From: Bog-1198 sp963727045
Lineage (GTDB): Bacteria; Pseudomonadota; Gammaproteobacteria; Steroidobacterales; Steroidobacteraceae
Direction: 5' to 3'
DNA: 64,000 nt
NCBI GenBank assembly: GCA_963727045.1
Contig: CAVSES010000002.1
Span: forward strand, 1,736,001 to 1,800,000
The stretch's first letter is position 1. Each line of letters starts with the position of its first letter. The position numbers and the translations under genes are program-made. Below the pieces are notes generated by a model, which worked only from the letters and a program-made list of their open reading frames with translations, was not told where the DNA came from and did no database searches. Of this stretch, positions 53,168-61,728 are shown one piece after another.

Positions 53168-54196
53168 TCAGGCGTAGACGTTGTCGAGTGCGGACTCGAG
53201 CCTGGGGAAGGGGCTCTTGACGGCGAACTCGACCGCCTCGCTCATCTCCTTCCCGACTTGTGCGCCGAGCTCGTCGGCCTTCGTGGCGCTCAGTACACCT
53301 GCCTTGACCAGGGTGGCGCGAAAGCGCGGCACCGGGTCTCCGCGCAGAGCCGCCTCGTACTCTTCGCGCTTGCCGAACACGGTGATGGCCTCGTGCTCCG
53401 GATAGTGCAGGGGCACGCCGGGCGGGGCGATGATGTTGCCGTGCGCCGAAAGACGGTAGACCTTCGATTCGACCAGCGTCGGGCCGGCGCCGGCGCGCGC
53501 GCGCTCGACCGCCGTGCCGACGGTGGTGTATACGGCCGATGGATCGGTTCCATCGACGGTGACACCCGGCATCGAATACGCTTTGGCTTTGACGGCGAGA
53601 GGCTCGCCGTTCGCGGCGTTTGCGTCTTCCTGTTCGGAGGTCGTCACGACGTTGTAGCCGTTGTTCTCCATCACGAAGATCACCGGCAGCTTCCACAGGG
53701 AGGCAATATTGAGCGTCTCGTGAAATGCGCCCTGTTTCGACGCGCCGTCGCCAAAGAAGCAGTACACGATTTCGGCTTTTTTGCGGATCTGCGCCGCCCA
53801 GGCGGCGCCCGCGGCGTGGGGAATTCCGGCGCCCACGATGCCCGAGGTGCCGAGGAAGCCGCGCTTCACGTCGGTGAGATGCATCGACCCGCCGAGACCC
53901 TTGCACAGGCCGTCCACGCGGCCATAAACCTCGGCCATCATCGCCTTCGGATCGCTGCCGAGAACCAATGGATATCCGTGGCAGCGATAGGTGGCGAGCG
54001 CCGCGTCGCCGCTGCGGAAGTGACACAGCGAGCCGACGATCGACGCCTCGGCGCCGTCGGCGAGATGTGTGTGTCCGCGAATCACACCCGGATGGTCGGT
54101 GAAGGTACGCTTCACGCGCTCTTCGAACTCGCGGATGCGCAGCATCTGAGTGTAGACCCAGATCTGCCGTTCGGCGTTGAGTGCCTGCACGCTCAT
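53168..54196 (-). CDS. E1-alpha subunit of the second thiamine-diphosphate dehydrogenase
   Basis: 342 residues with FGDGASKQGAFHETLNIASL and the closing MENNGY of the thiamine-diphosphate motif, plus YRCHGYPLVLGSD and GLGGSMHLTD. Starts at ATG 54196 with AAGGGG upstream; E1-beta follows 13 bases on. Divergent in sequence from the 48966 protein. Substrate unknown. Confidence 0.85.
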   Translation of the reverse strand: MSVQALNAERQIWVYTQMLRIREFEERVKRTFTDHPGVIRGHTHLADGAEASIVGSLCHFRSGDAALATYRCHGYPLVLGSDPKAMMAEVYGRVDGLCKGLGGSMHLTDVKRGFLGTSGIVGAGIPHAAGAAWAAQIRKKAEIVYCFFGDGASKQGAFHETLNIASLWKLPVIFVMENNGYNVVTTSEQEDANAANGEPLAVKAKAYSMPGVTVDGTDPSAVYTTVGTAVERARAGAGPTLVESKVYRLSAHGNIIAPPGVPLHYPEHEAITVFGKREEYEAALRGDPVPRFRATLVKAGVLSATKADELGAQVGKEMSEAVEFAVKSPFPRLESALDNVYA

Positions 54197-54243
54197 TTCA
54201 TCCCCTTGTATGGCGACCGGTCATGCAGCGGACTGTAGCACCG

Positions 54244-54258
54244 GAGGATCTGATCCTC
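54244..54258. repeat. Short inverted repeat upstream of the second E1-alpha gene
   Basis: GAGGAT-CTG-ATCCTC is a perfect 6-bp inverted repeat in the 87-base gap between the phosphotriesterase-like gene and E1-alpha. It could be an operator for the E1 genes or a weak terminator for the gene upstream of it; no T-run follows on either strand. Confidence 0.35.
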
Positions 54259-54283
54259 GCTTCCTTAAGAGTCTATTTTCGCT

Positions 54284-55387
54284 TCACAGGCGGTTGAGTG
54301 CGCTGCGCCGCACCTTTGGGATGAACGCCAGAAATCGGCGTGGATTATCCACGAGAATCCCATGCAGCGTGCTTTGTGTGACGCCGGCACTGCGCAGTTT
54401 GGGTCCGAAGACGGTCACCGCCATCGCGTACCCGGCACCGCCGTTGCGCTTGAGATCGGAGGCGAAAGAAAAATCGGATGAGATCAGGAGCCTGTCCGCG
54501 AAACCGGCCTCCAGCAGCGCCATGACGGCCGGCACCTGATCTGCGTCTTGAGGACCACCCTGCCGGTCGAAGCCGACGAATGCCCCGCGCTTGCAAATGG
54601 CCTTGGGAACCTCCGCGTTGGCGTCAGTAAGGCCGCCAAGATGCCCGATCGCCACCCGCTTGGGATCGACTCCGACCGACTCCAGCACGTCGAGCTGTTC
54701 GAGCGCGCCCTTGCCCATATTCGTGTGAGTAAAGATCGGCAGATTCGTGGCGAGGTGGGCCTTGCCTACCGCGCGGAATACCTTGCGCTCGGAGGGCGTC
54801 ATCGCGTCCCACGTACCGATCTCGCCAAATGCGCCGATTGCTTCGCCCTTTGTCTGTGCGATGAGTTCCTGAGTGATCTTTCCCTCGTCCCAGCGCGCAA
54901 TCTCCGGCGGATAAAATGGCTGGGTGTAGTAGCCAGTCCCCGCAACGATCGGCATCCCGGATTTCAACGAGAGCTTCTTGAGGAAATCAAAGCTCCGACC
55001 CATGTCCGGATGACCTGCGTCCACGATGCACGCGACGCCTTCCGCCGCCGCCGATCGAAGTTCCTCGGCCATGACGTCCAGATCCTGCATCAACCGCCGC
55101 TGTGCGGGCGGCGCAAGCGCAGGAAGGATTGCGTCCGGGCCCAGGAGGGTCCGAAACCGCGACATGACCTTCGGCATGAAATCGTCGCCAAACGACAAGT
55201 GCTCATGAAACAACGTTGCGCCACGCGCCAGCGTTTCGGGCGGCACGTCCTTGAGGACGGTGCGGATTACCGCGCCGCCCGGGAAGCGGGGCTGGTCTGG
55301 TGCTGCGCCAAGTCCGCGTGCGAACGTGGTTGCGGCACCCGCGGTCAACATGCGGATGACATCGCGGCGATTGGGCAGAATTGACAT
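54284..55387 (-). CDS. Phosphotriesterase-family metallo-hydrolase with Tat-like signal
   Basis: Exported amidohydrolase-fold enzyme of 367 residues from ATG 55387 (GGGGAG 6 bases upstream; the frame extends 37 residues). N-terminus NRRDVIRMLTAGAATTFARG is Tat-like. Metal motifs: LFHEHLSFGDD (HxH), GEIGTWD where a Glu takes the place of the bridging carbamyl-Lys of true phosphotriesterase, IFTHTNMG, IGHLGG and SSDFSF. Php-type homologues also use Glu. Family members are lactonases or esterases more often than phosphotriesterases. Divergent from gallate dioxygenase. Confidence 0.82.
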   Translation of the reverse strand: MSILPNRRDVIRMLTAGAATTFARGLGAAPDQPRFPGGAVIRTVLKDVPPETLARGATLFHEHLSFGDDFMPKVMSRFRTLLGPDAILPALAPPAQRRLMQDLDVMAEELRSAAAEGVACIVDAGHPDMGRSFDFLKKLSLKSGMPIVAGTGYYTQPFYPPEIARWDEGKITQELIAQTKGEAIGAFGEIGTWDAMTPSERKVFRAVGKAHLATNLPIFTHTNMGKGALEQLDVLESVGVDPKRVAIGHLGGLTDANAEVPKAICKRGAFVGFDRQGGPQDADQVPAVMALLEAGFADRLLISSDFSFASDLKRNGGAGYAMAVTVFGPKLRSAGVTQSTLHGILVDNPRRFLAFIPKVRRSALNRL

Positions 55388-55551
55388 AAAGCTCCCCGAC
55401 GTTGTGCGCCCGCTGACTGCAAACAGCGCCGCGGATTGCGTCGACACTTCGGAAATCATCAATCCGGTCTCGTCGCGAAGGTCGTCAAGCATTAGCATAC
55501 CGTTGGTGAGAACCTTCGTTCAGACGTTTTACTCCCACAAGGCCCAAGCTC
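55388..55551. promoter_or_regulatory. Divergent promoter region of the phosphotriesterase-like and gallate dioxygenase genes
   Basis: 164 bases that must hold both promoters. AAGGCC about 8 bases before ATG 55552 is the ribosome-binding site. I see no strong -35/-10 pair or operator-like palindrome. Confidence 0.35.
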
Positions 55552-56796
55552 ATGGCTAAGATCATCGGCGCAATCGCAACATCGCATACACCGACGATCG
55601 GGTTCGCCAAGGATCGGCGCCTCGAGAATGATCCCGTCTGGAAGCCGATATTCGATGCGTATGAACCAATCCGTGCGTGGCTCACCGAGAAGCGCGCGGA
55701 CGTTCTGTTGACCATCTACAACGATCACATCACCTCGTTTTTCTTTGATCACTACTCGCCATTTGCGCTTGGGGTCGATGACCTGTACCGGCCGGCCGAT
55801 GAGGGAGGCGGAGTGCGCAATGTGCCGCCGCTGCCCGGCGCTCCGGAACTTGCGCGGTCCATCGCAACCAGTCTATTTGCAGAGGAATTCGATATTTCGT
55901 TCTTTCGCGGCAAGCCCGTGGACCATGGATGTTTCTCGCCGCTGTCGATGCTTGCGGACGCCGACGGCAACTGGCCATGGAAGATACTGCCGTTCCAAGT
56001 CGGCGTGCTGCAGTTTCCGATACCAACCGCCCGGCGCTGCTATCGGCTGGGAGGGGCCCTGGGCCGCGCGATTCGCGCATACCCATCGGATCTCAACGTC
56101 GTGATCGTCGCGACCGGGGGTCTGTCGCACCAGGTCCATGGGGAGCGCTGCGGGTTCAACAACCCGGAATGGGACCGGCAGTTTCTGGATCTGCTGGAGA
56201 CGGACCCGGCGGTATTGGCGGATCTGACCCACGCAGAGTATGCCGAACGCGGAGGTCTCGAAGGCGCCGAGGTCATCATGTGGCTGATCATGCGGGGTGC
56301 CATGACCGATCGGATCCGCAGGCTCCACCGCACCTACTATCTTCCGTCCATGACGGCGATCGCCACTGCGATTTACGAGAACGAGGGAGAATATCCACCC
56401 AGCGCGCCATTCCGCGACCGACAGCTCGAAGGCGTGGAGCGTCTCGCCGGCACATATCCCTACACGCTGGAGCGGAGCGCCAAGGCATACCGGCTCAACC
56501 GGTTTCTGCACGACTTGATCATTCCTGCACACCGCGAGGCGTTTCGACGGAATGCCGATGCGCTGATGATCACGTATGAGTTGACCGCGGAGGAGGCCGA
56601 TCTGGTGCGACGGCTCGACTGGCGCAACCTCATTCACTATGGTGTGATATTTTTCGTGCTCGAGAAGCTGGCGGCCGTGGTCGGCGTGTCGAATCTGCAT
56701 GTGTACGCCGCGATGCGGGGTCAGTCGCTCGAAGAGTTCCAGGCAACCCGCAACGCCAAGATCGAGTACGGCGTCGGCGCCAGACGCGACGGCTGA
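55552..56796 (+). CDS. desB: Gallate dioxygenase, DesB/GalA-like (class III extradiol)
   Basis: Opens the gallate ring at the 4,5 (meta) position with Fe(II) and O2. The 414-residue protein has the fused layout of DesB: an N-terminal LigB-like catalytic domain and a C-terminal LigA-like domain. Metal ligands His 12 (ATSHTP) and His 59 (YNDH) are at the positions found in DesB. VDHGCFSPLS and GGLSHQVHGER hold the second-shell His residues, and ERGGLEGAEVIMWLIMRGA carries the Glu ligand. The C-terminal part WRNLIHYGVIFFVLEKLAAV, then LHVYAAMRG, matches LigA. Gallate is the end product of LigM/DesA demethylation of syringate via 3-O-methylgallate, so it fits the two demethylases. Genes for oxalomesaconate hydration and aldol cleavage are not in the window. 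Confidence 0.9.
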   Translation: MAKIIGAIATSHTPTIGFAKDRRLENDPVWKPIFDAYEPIRAWLTEKRADVLLTIYNDHITSFFFDHYSPFALGVDDLYRPADEGGGVRNVPPLPGAPELARSIATSLFAEEFDISFFRGKPVDHGCFSPLSMLADADGNWPWKILPFQVGVLQFPIPTARRCYRLGGALGRAIRAYPSDLNVVIVATGGLSHQVHGERCGFNNPEWDRQFLDLLETDPAVLADLTHAEYAERGGLEGAEVIMWLIMRGAMTDRIRRLHRTYYLPSMTAIATAIYENEGEYPPSAPFRDRQLEGVERLAGTYPYTLERSAKAYRLNRFLHDLIIPAHREAFRRNADALMITYELTAEEADLVRRLDWRNLIHYGVIFFVLEKLAAVVGVSNLHVYAAMRGQSLEEFQATRNAKIEYGVGARRDG

Positions 56797-56934
56797 TCGC
56801 TTCACGGTGCAACGGCGATGCGTTCCGGCGGCCGGCATCGTCGTCTTGTATCTCGTATCCCGACAGAGGAAGATGGGATCTTCCAAATTTTCGCAAGTAG
56901 ACGGGACTGGATTGGGTTGAGCGGGGGAGGCCGC

Positions 56935-57885
56935 GTGGCAGCATTCGAACAAAGTTGGTCGACCGAACACCTGCAGCCCGGCAAGGCGCTGTCCTATTGG
57001 CGGGATGTGATCTGCGAGAATCTTCTGCAGATGCACATTCAGAGCTCGCAGGAGGGTGCGTTCTTTGGGCACATCGAGAAGCACGCCTTCGGTCCGATCC
57101 AGGCGAATTTCATTTCAGTCAGCGAACAGAAGGTCTGGCGCGAACGGACGGCGGCATGCAACGCGAAGGACCATACCTTCCACTTGATTCATGTGCGCAA
57201 GGGCGTGCAACTGATCGAGCAATACGGCCGCAGCCTCAAGGTCGAAGCCGGCGACTGCCTGCTGATCGATTGCCTCGCCGGCTTTGATTTTGACTTCCCC
57301 AATGGCGTCGAAGCCCTGGTACTCGAGATTCGCAGGGATTGGCTCAGGGGCTGGCTGCCGTCGCCCGAGGATGCGGCTGCGCGCCTCATCGACGGGCGGA
57401 GCGGCTGGGGAGCGACACTGGCTTCGGCGTTGAGCAACGTCACGCCCACGACGGTGGGCGAGTCGGGGTTGCCGCCGGCGGCGATGGCGGAACAAATCGT
57501 CTCCTTGCTGGCGCTGGCGACCGCACACGCTGATCCGTCGCCGACCACCCATAAGAGGGCGCTCTTACGGCGCGTCAAGGAGACGATCCGCGAGCGCTGC
57601 CACGAGTCCGACCTCAGCCCGGCGACTGTCGCAGCCGCGATCGGCCTGTCGCGCCGTTACGTTCATCTGCTGTTCGCTTCCGCGGGCACGACCTTCAGCG
57701 AAGAATTGTATGCCTGCCGGCTCAACAAGGCGCAGAGGCTCCTCGGCGACAAGCGATTCGACGGGCTTGGAATCGCCGAAATCGCCTGGAATTGCGGTTT
57801 CAGCGAGCCCAGCCACTTCGCCCGCCGGTTTCGCGAACGATTCGGTGCGCCGCCGAGCGCGTACCGGCTGAACGTCACGAACTGA
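56935..57885 (+). CDS. AraC-family transcriptional regulator
   Basis: The only obvious transcription factor in the window. From GTG 56935 (GGAGG 4 bases upstream) 316 residues: an AraC-binding-like N-terminal sensing domain (AALSYWRDVICENLLQMHI-type start, VRKGVQLIEQYGRSLKVEAGDCLLID) and a C-terminal double helix-turn-helix (about 215-316) with LSPATVAAAIGLSRRYVHLLFA and IAEIAWNCGFSEPSHFARRFRERFGAPPS. The frame could start further up at 56818. The layout resembles FeaR/NphR-type activators of aromatic catabolism. It lies between gallate dioxygenase and the Zn-ADH, likely controlling this end of the cluster. Confidence 0.85.
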   Translation: MAAFEQSWSTEHLQPGKALSYWRDVICENLLQMHIQSSQEGAFFGHIEKHAFGPIQANFISVSEQKVWRERTAACNAKDHTFHLIHVRKGVQLIEQYGRSLKVEAGDCLLIDCLAGFDFDFPNGVEALVLEIRRDWLRGWLPSPEDAAARLIDGRSGWGATLASALSNVTPTTVGESGLPPAAMAEQIVSLLALATAHADPSPTTHKRALLRRVKETIRERCHESDLSPATVAAAIGLSRRYVHLLFASAGTTFSEELYACRLNKAQRLLGDKRFDGLGIAEIAWNCGFSEPSHFARRFRERFGAPPSAYRLNVTN

Positions 57886-57898
57886 CGCATCGGAAAGC

Positions 57899-58987
57899 AT
57901 GCGTGCCGCGGTCTTTCACGGTCCCCGCGACCTCAGGCTCGAATCGGTCCCCGAACCCGAGCCGGGTCCCGGCGACGTCAAGCTGCGCGTCATCTACAAC
58001 GGCATTTGCGGCAGTGATCTGCACGAGTACTACGATGGGCCTCTGACGACCCGCACGACGCCGCATCCGCTGACCGGCGTCAAAAATCCCGTCATACTCG
58101 GTCACGAGCTTTCGGGCGTGGTGGTATCCGTCGGCGCCGGGGTGGAGGACCTGTCTCCCGGAGATTTGGTGGCGGTCGAGCCGCTCGAGACCTGCGGCCA
58201 TTGCCACTGGTGCAACGCCGGACAATACAACCATTGTCCCCTCGTCGCGCTGCACGGCTACAACCGCAATGGAGGCGGCCTTGCGGAATTCACCGTCGTA
58301 CGCCGTTCGATGGCTCATCGGCTGCCGCCCGGAATGACGCCCATGCAAGGCGCGCTGATCGAGCCGCTCGCGGTTGCCTGGCACACCGCCAACAGGTGCC
58401 GGCTCGAGGCCGGGCAGACCGTGGCGATTCATGGTGCGGGTCCGATCGGCATCGGCGTGTGCCTGACGCTCCTGTCGCGCGGCATCGAGGTCATCATCGT
58501 CGATCCCTCGCCGCTGCGGCGGCGGGTGCTCGAGCGCCTCGGTGCGCGCATCGCTCTCGACCCCGCCGATTGCGATTCCGTCGCCGCCATTCGCGATCTG
58601 ACCGGGGGCCGCGGCGCACATGCGTCGGTCGATGCGGCCGGCGTGCCGGCGGCATTCCACGCGATGCTGCACGGGACGCGAGTGGACGGCACCGCGGTCG
58701 TCGTCGCCATCCATCATCTACCCGTGGTGATTCCGCCCTTTGATCTCTTGATGCCCGAGGTCAGCATTACCGGAGTTGCCATGTCGGCGCATGCCTTTCC
58801 GAGCGTCATCGACGCGATGGCGAAAGGACGATATCCGCTGGATGAGTGGGTGGAAACCATTCCGTTCGAGTCCTTGCTGGAGCGCGGCCTCGAGCGGCTG
58901 CGGCGACAGGAGGGCCTCAAGATCTTGGTCGACGTGGGGTCATTTGACGCCGACTTCGAGCAGCATCGGCACGTCGGCCGCGAATAG
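57899..58987 (+). CDS. Zinc-dependent alcohol dehydrogenase (2,3-butanediol-dehydrogenase-like)
   Basis: 362-residue medium-chain dehydrogenase. Catalytic Zn region NGICGSDLHEYYDGP and GHELSGVVVSVG, structural Zn cysteines in CGHCHWCNAGQYNHC, and the cofactor motif HGAGPIGIGVCLTL. Overall closest by motif to (R,R)-butanediol/acetoin dehydrogenases. It would make or use a vicinal hydroxyketone, which fits the acetoin-dehydrogenase-like E1/E2 set nearby (inference). It overlaps the convergent decarboxylase gene by 48 bases. Confidence 0.85.
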   Translation: MRAAVFHGPRDLRLESVPEPEPGPGDVKLRVIYNGICGSDLHEYYDGPLTTRTTPHPLTGVKNPVILGHELSGVVVSVGAGVEDLSPGDLVAVEPLETCGHCHWCNAGQYNHCPLVALHGYNRNGGGLAEFTVVRRSMAHRLPPGMTPMQGALIEPLAVAWHTANRCRLEAGQTVAIHGAGPIGIGVCLTLLSRGIEVIIVDPSPLRRRVLERLGARIALDPADCDSVAAIRDLTGGRGAHASVDAAGVPAAFHAMLHGTRVDGTAVVVAIHHLPVVIPPFDLLMPEVSITGVAMSAHAFPSVIDAMAKGRYPLDEWVETIPFESLLERGLERLRRQEGLKILVDVGSFDADFEQHRHVGRE

Positions 58988-60505
58988 CTCGAGGAGTGCG
59001 GCATCGAGATCCGCGCAATTCTCGACGCGCACACTTGCGACCCCCTGGGCCCGCGCGAGCCCGCAGAAATCCAGATGCGGCAGCAGCACCCCCGGCAGCG
59101 CACGGATGCCGAAGTGACGGCCGAACTCTTCGAGCGCCCGATAGCTCGAATTGTTGACGATGATGAAGGCGATCGGAAGGCGAAGTTCGGCCGCGCTCCA
59201 CAATCCCTGAATCGAATACATCGCGGACCCATCGCCGAGCAGTGCGATCACCTTGCGGCCTGGCCGCGCCAGCGCGACGCCCACCGAGGCGGGCAGACCG
59301 AATCCCAGTCCGCCGCTTGCGCACGTATGGAAAGTGTCGCGCTCGAGCAGGGGTAGATGATCGTGCATCGGTCCACGGCTGCTCGGCGCTTCCTCCACGA
59401 TGATGCTGTCGGATGGCCGCAATGCGGCGAGTTGCTGCATCAGATACCGGTCCGTGAGAACGTCCGGTGCGACGCGCGATGCCCGCGCGGGGATTGCAGG
59501 AAGTCCGCGCGCGGCGGCGGGTGGGTGCCCGAGGAGCGCGGTAATGCCAAGCTTCAAATTAGTCACGATGGAGGTGCCGACCGGACACCATGCCGCCGCG
59601 CCGGGATCGTCGGTCAGCTGGATCAGGCCCGCTCCTTCCGGCACATGGGGTCCGTGACCTTCGACGTGGTAGGTGAAAACCGGCGCGCCCAGCGCCAGGA
59701 TGAGATCGGCGCCTTGCAGCCGCGCGACGATGGCGGCTCGATCGGCCGGCAGAAATCCCGCGAACAGCGCGTGGCGCTCCGGGAAGCTGTTCCGCGCCGA
59801 CATGGGACTGACCCAGACCGCCGCTTGGTGCTGCTCGGCGAGCGCGATGGTCTCATCCCAGGCGTCGTCGCGCGCCACCGATGCGCCGACGACGATCACG
59901 GGCCTGCGCGAATTGCGCAGCATCGCGGCCGCACGTTCGAGCATCTCGGGGTCTCCCGCGATGCGCCGGCTGGCGACGCGCGCAGTCAGCGGCGCGCAAG
60001 GACGCTCCCAATCATCCACCGGTATCGAGACGAACGTGGGTCCGCGCGGCGGCTGCATGGCCACATAGTAGGCGCGCGCGATGGCCGCCGGGACATCGGC
60101 TGCCCGCGCGGGTTCGCTGCTCCATTTCACATAGGGCTTCGGCAGCTGCGCGGCCTGTTCGGAGTAGAGAAAGGGCTCAAAAGGCAGAATCGAGCGCGCT
60201 TGCTGACCAGCCGTGATCACGAGCGGCGTCTGATTCTTGTGGGCCGTGAAGATGCTGCCGAGGGCGTGGCCAACGCCGATCGCAGAGTGCAGGTTGACCA
60301 ACGCGGCATTGCGGCGCGCTTGAGCGAAACCATCGGCCATGGCGACGACGACCGACTCCTGCAGCCCGAGCACGTAGCGGAAGTCGGCGGGAAAATCACG
60401 GAACATCGGCAGCTCGGTTGAACCCGGATTGCCGAAGACGGTCGTCAGATCGAATTCGCGCAGCAGGGAATATACCGCGGCGCGGACCGTCGTTTCGGTG
60501 CTCAA
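58940..60505 (-). CDS. mdlC: Benzoylformate decarboxylase (thiamine diphosphate)
   Basis: Decarboxylates an arylglyoxylate to an aryl aldehyde. 521 residues with all key positions of the Pseudomonas enzyme, offset by three: Ser 29 (GNPGSTE; S26), Glu 50 (LQES; E47), His 73 (NLHSAIG; H70), and the second-domain His in FTYHVEG (H281). The C-terminal thiamine motif GDGSAMYSIQGLWSAAELRLPIAFIIVNN is split here as GDGSAM to VNNSSY. Substrates with 3/4-substitution (vanilloylformate, 4-hydroxybenzoylformate) are plausible. Its start overlaps the upstream MDR stop by 4 bases. Confidence 0.88.
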   Translation of the reverse strand: MSTETTVRAAVYSLLREFDLTTVFGNPGSTELPMFRDFPADFRYVLGLQESVVVAMADGFAQARRNAALVNLHSAIGVGHALGSIFTAHKNQTPLVITAGQQARSILPFEPFLYSEQAAQLPKPYVKWSSEPARAADVPAAIARAYYVAMQPPRGPTFVSIPVDDWERPCAPLTARVASRRIAGDPEMLERAAAMLRNSRRPVIVVGASVARDDAWDETIALAEQHQAAVWVSPMSARNSFPERHALFAGFLPADRAAIVARLQGADLILALGAPVFTYHVEGHGPHVPEGAGLIQLTDDPGAAAWCPVGTSIVTNLKLGITALLGHPPAAARGLPAIPARASRVAPDVLTDRYLMQQLAALRPSDSIIVEEAPSSRGPMHDHLPLLERDTFHTCASGGLGFGLPASVGVALARPGRKVIALLGDGSAMYSIQGLWSAAELRLPIAFIIVNNSSYRALEEFGRHFGIRALPGVLLPHLDFCGLARAQGVASVRVENCADLDAALLELFAADVPMLLEVGVK

Positions 60506-61518
60506 AGCCGGATCACCACTTTGCCGAAGTGGGTCGCGCCTTCGAGATGCCGGTACGCGGCGGGAGCATCGTCGAAATCGAACTCGCGGTCGATGATGGG
60601 CTCCATCCGGTGCATCGAGATGGCGGCGTTCATCCGTTCGAACTGACCGCGGGATCCCACATATACGCCATGCAAGCTAGCCTGTTTTCCGAGCAACCCG
60701 TAGGGGCTGCCCGCCGCGCCGACGCCGGTCAACACGCCGATCATGGCCACTCGTCCGCCCGCGGCAACGGAACCGATCGAGCGCGCCAAGGTGCCCGCAC
60801 CTCCGACGTCCAACACATGATCGACGCCCCGGCCGTCGGTCAGTCTTTGAACTTCGCGCTCCCACTCGGGGTGCGTGCGGTAGTTGATGGCGCCGGCGGC
60901 CCCGAGCGCCATTGCGCGGGCCAATTTCTCGTCGCTCGATGATGTAACCAGCACCCGGGCGCCGGCCAAGAGCGCGAACTGCAGACCGAACGTGGAAACG
61001 CCTCCCGTGCCCAGCACGAGCACCGTCTCCCCGGGAGCCACATTCCCGATGTCGACAAGCGAGCGCCAGGCCGTCACGGCCGCGCAGGGCAGCGTCGCTG
61101 CGCCCGCCGGGGATAGATGAGAAGGCACCGAGACTGCGTCTTGCTGGTCGAATACCGCAAGCTCGGCCAGCACGCCGTCCGCCGGCGGTGCGCCGAGCGC
61201 GGTCAGCGGGCCGCGCGGCGCCTTGCCGTCAATCCAACCCCGGAAGAATGTTCCGGCAACGATTTCGCCCACTCGGAAGCGGGTGACCGCAGAGCCGACC
61301 GCAACGACTTCGCCTGCGCCATCGGACAACGGAATGGTATTGGCCGCGACGGCCCCCCCCATGTAGTGGCCTCTTGCAATCAGAAGATCGCGGTAGTTGA
61401 GCGAAGCGGCCCGGATCCGCACCAGAATCTGGGTGGGCTGCGGCTTGGGGTCGGGACGTTCGCAGCGGCGCAGGCCGTCGAGGGTGCTGCTGCCGGCAAC
61501 GATTTCATAGGCACGCAT
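60502..61518 (-). CDS. Zinc-independent MDR oxidoreductase (quinone-reductase-like)
   Basis: 338 residues from ATG 61518 (GGAG 9 bases upstream; the frame extends 39 residues to 61635). GroES-like domain (ILVRIRAASLNYRDLLIARGHY, LSDGAGEVVAVGSAV) and Rossmann domain (ETVLVLGTGGVSTFGLQFALLAGARVLVTSSSDEK). The structural Zn cysteines are absent, as in quinone oxidoreductases and 2-enoyl reductases. Coupled to the benzoylformate decarboxylase gene by a 4-base overlap. Substrate unknown. Confidence 0.84.
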   Translation of the reverse strand: MRAYEIVAGSSTLDGLRRCERPDPKPQPTQILVRIRAASLNYRDLLIARGHYMGGAVAANTIPLSDGAGEVVAVGSAVTRFRVGEIVAGTFFRGWIDGKAPRGPLTALGAPPADGVLAELAVFDQQDAVSVPSHLSPAGAATLPCAAVTAWRSLVDIGNVAPGETVLVLGTGGVSTFGLQFALLAGARVLVTSSSDEKLARAMALGAAGAINYRTHPEWEREVQRLTDGRGVDHVLDVGGAGTLARSIGSVAAGGRVAMIGVLTGVGAAGSPYGLLGKQASLHGVYVGSRGQFERMNAAISMHRMEPIIDREFDFDDAPAAYRHLEGATHFGKVVIRL

Positions 61519-61697
61519 GGTGAGATCTCCGATATTTGCGCCGCATTCCACCACAATCCCGTCCAACACGGTCGACGACGATGGAATCACCATTCTACCG
61601 GCAGCGAACCCGCAGCGCCCGCGCCGGCCGCTCAAGACAGGTCACCCGCGGTTTCGAGCGTTGTCGTGTGAAACCCCGTTCACTCCTGGGTGATCGG

Positions 61698-61710
61698 GCA
61701 TCAGTGATGC
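61698..61710. promoter_or_regulatory. Palindromic operator-like site before a GMC gene
   Basis: GCATCA-G-TGATGC is a perfect 6+6 inverted repeat 18 bases before ATG 61729, within the 210-base divergent gap (61519-61728) to the MDR gene. Its position would allow control of the GMC gene. No regulator in the window is known to bind it; the rest of the gap shows no ORF. Confidence 0.35.
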
Positions 61711-61728
61711 GGGCATTCTGGAAAACCA

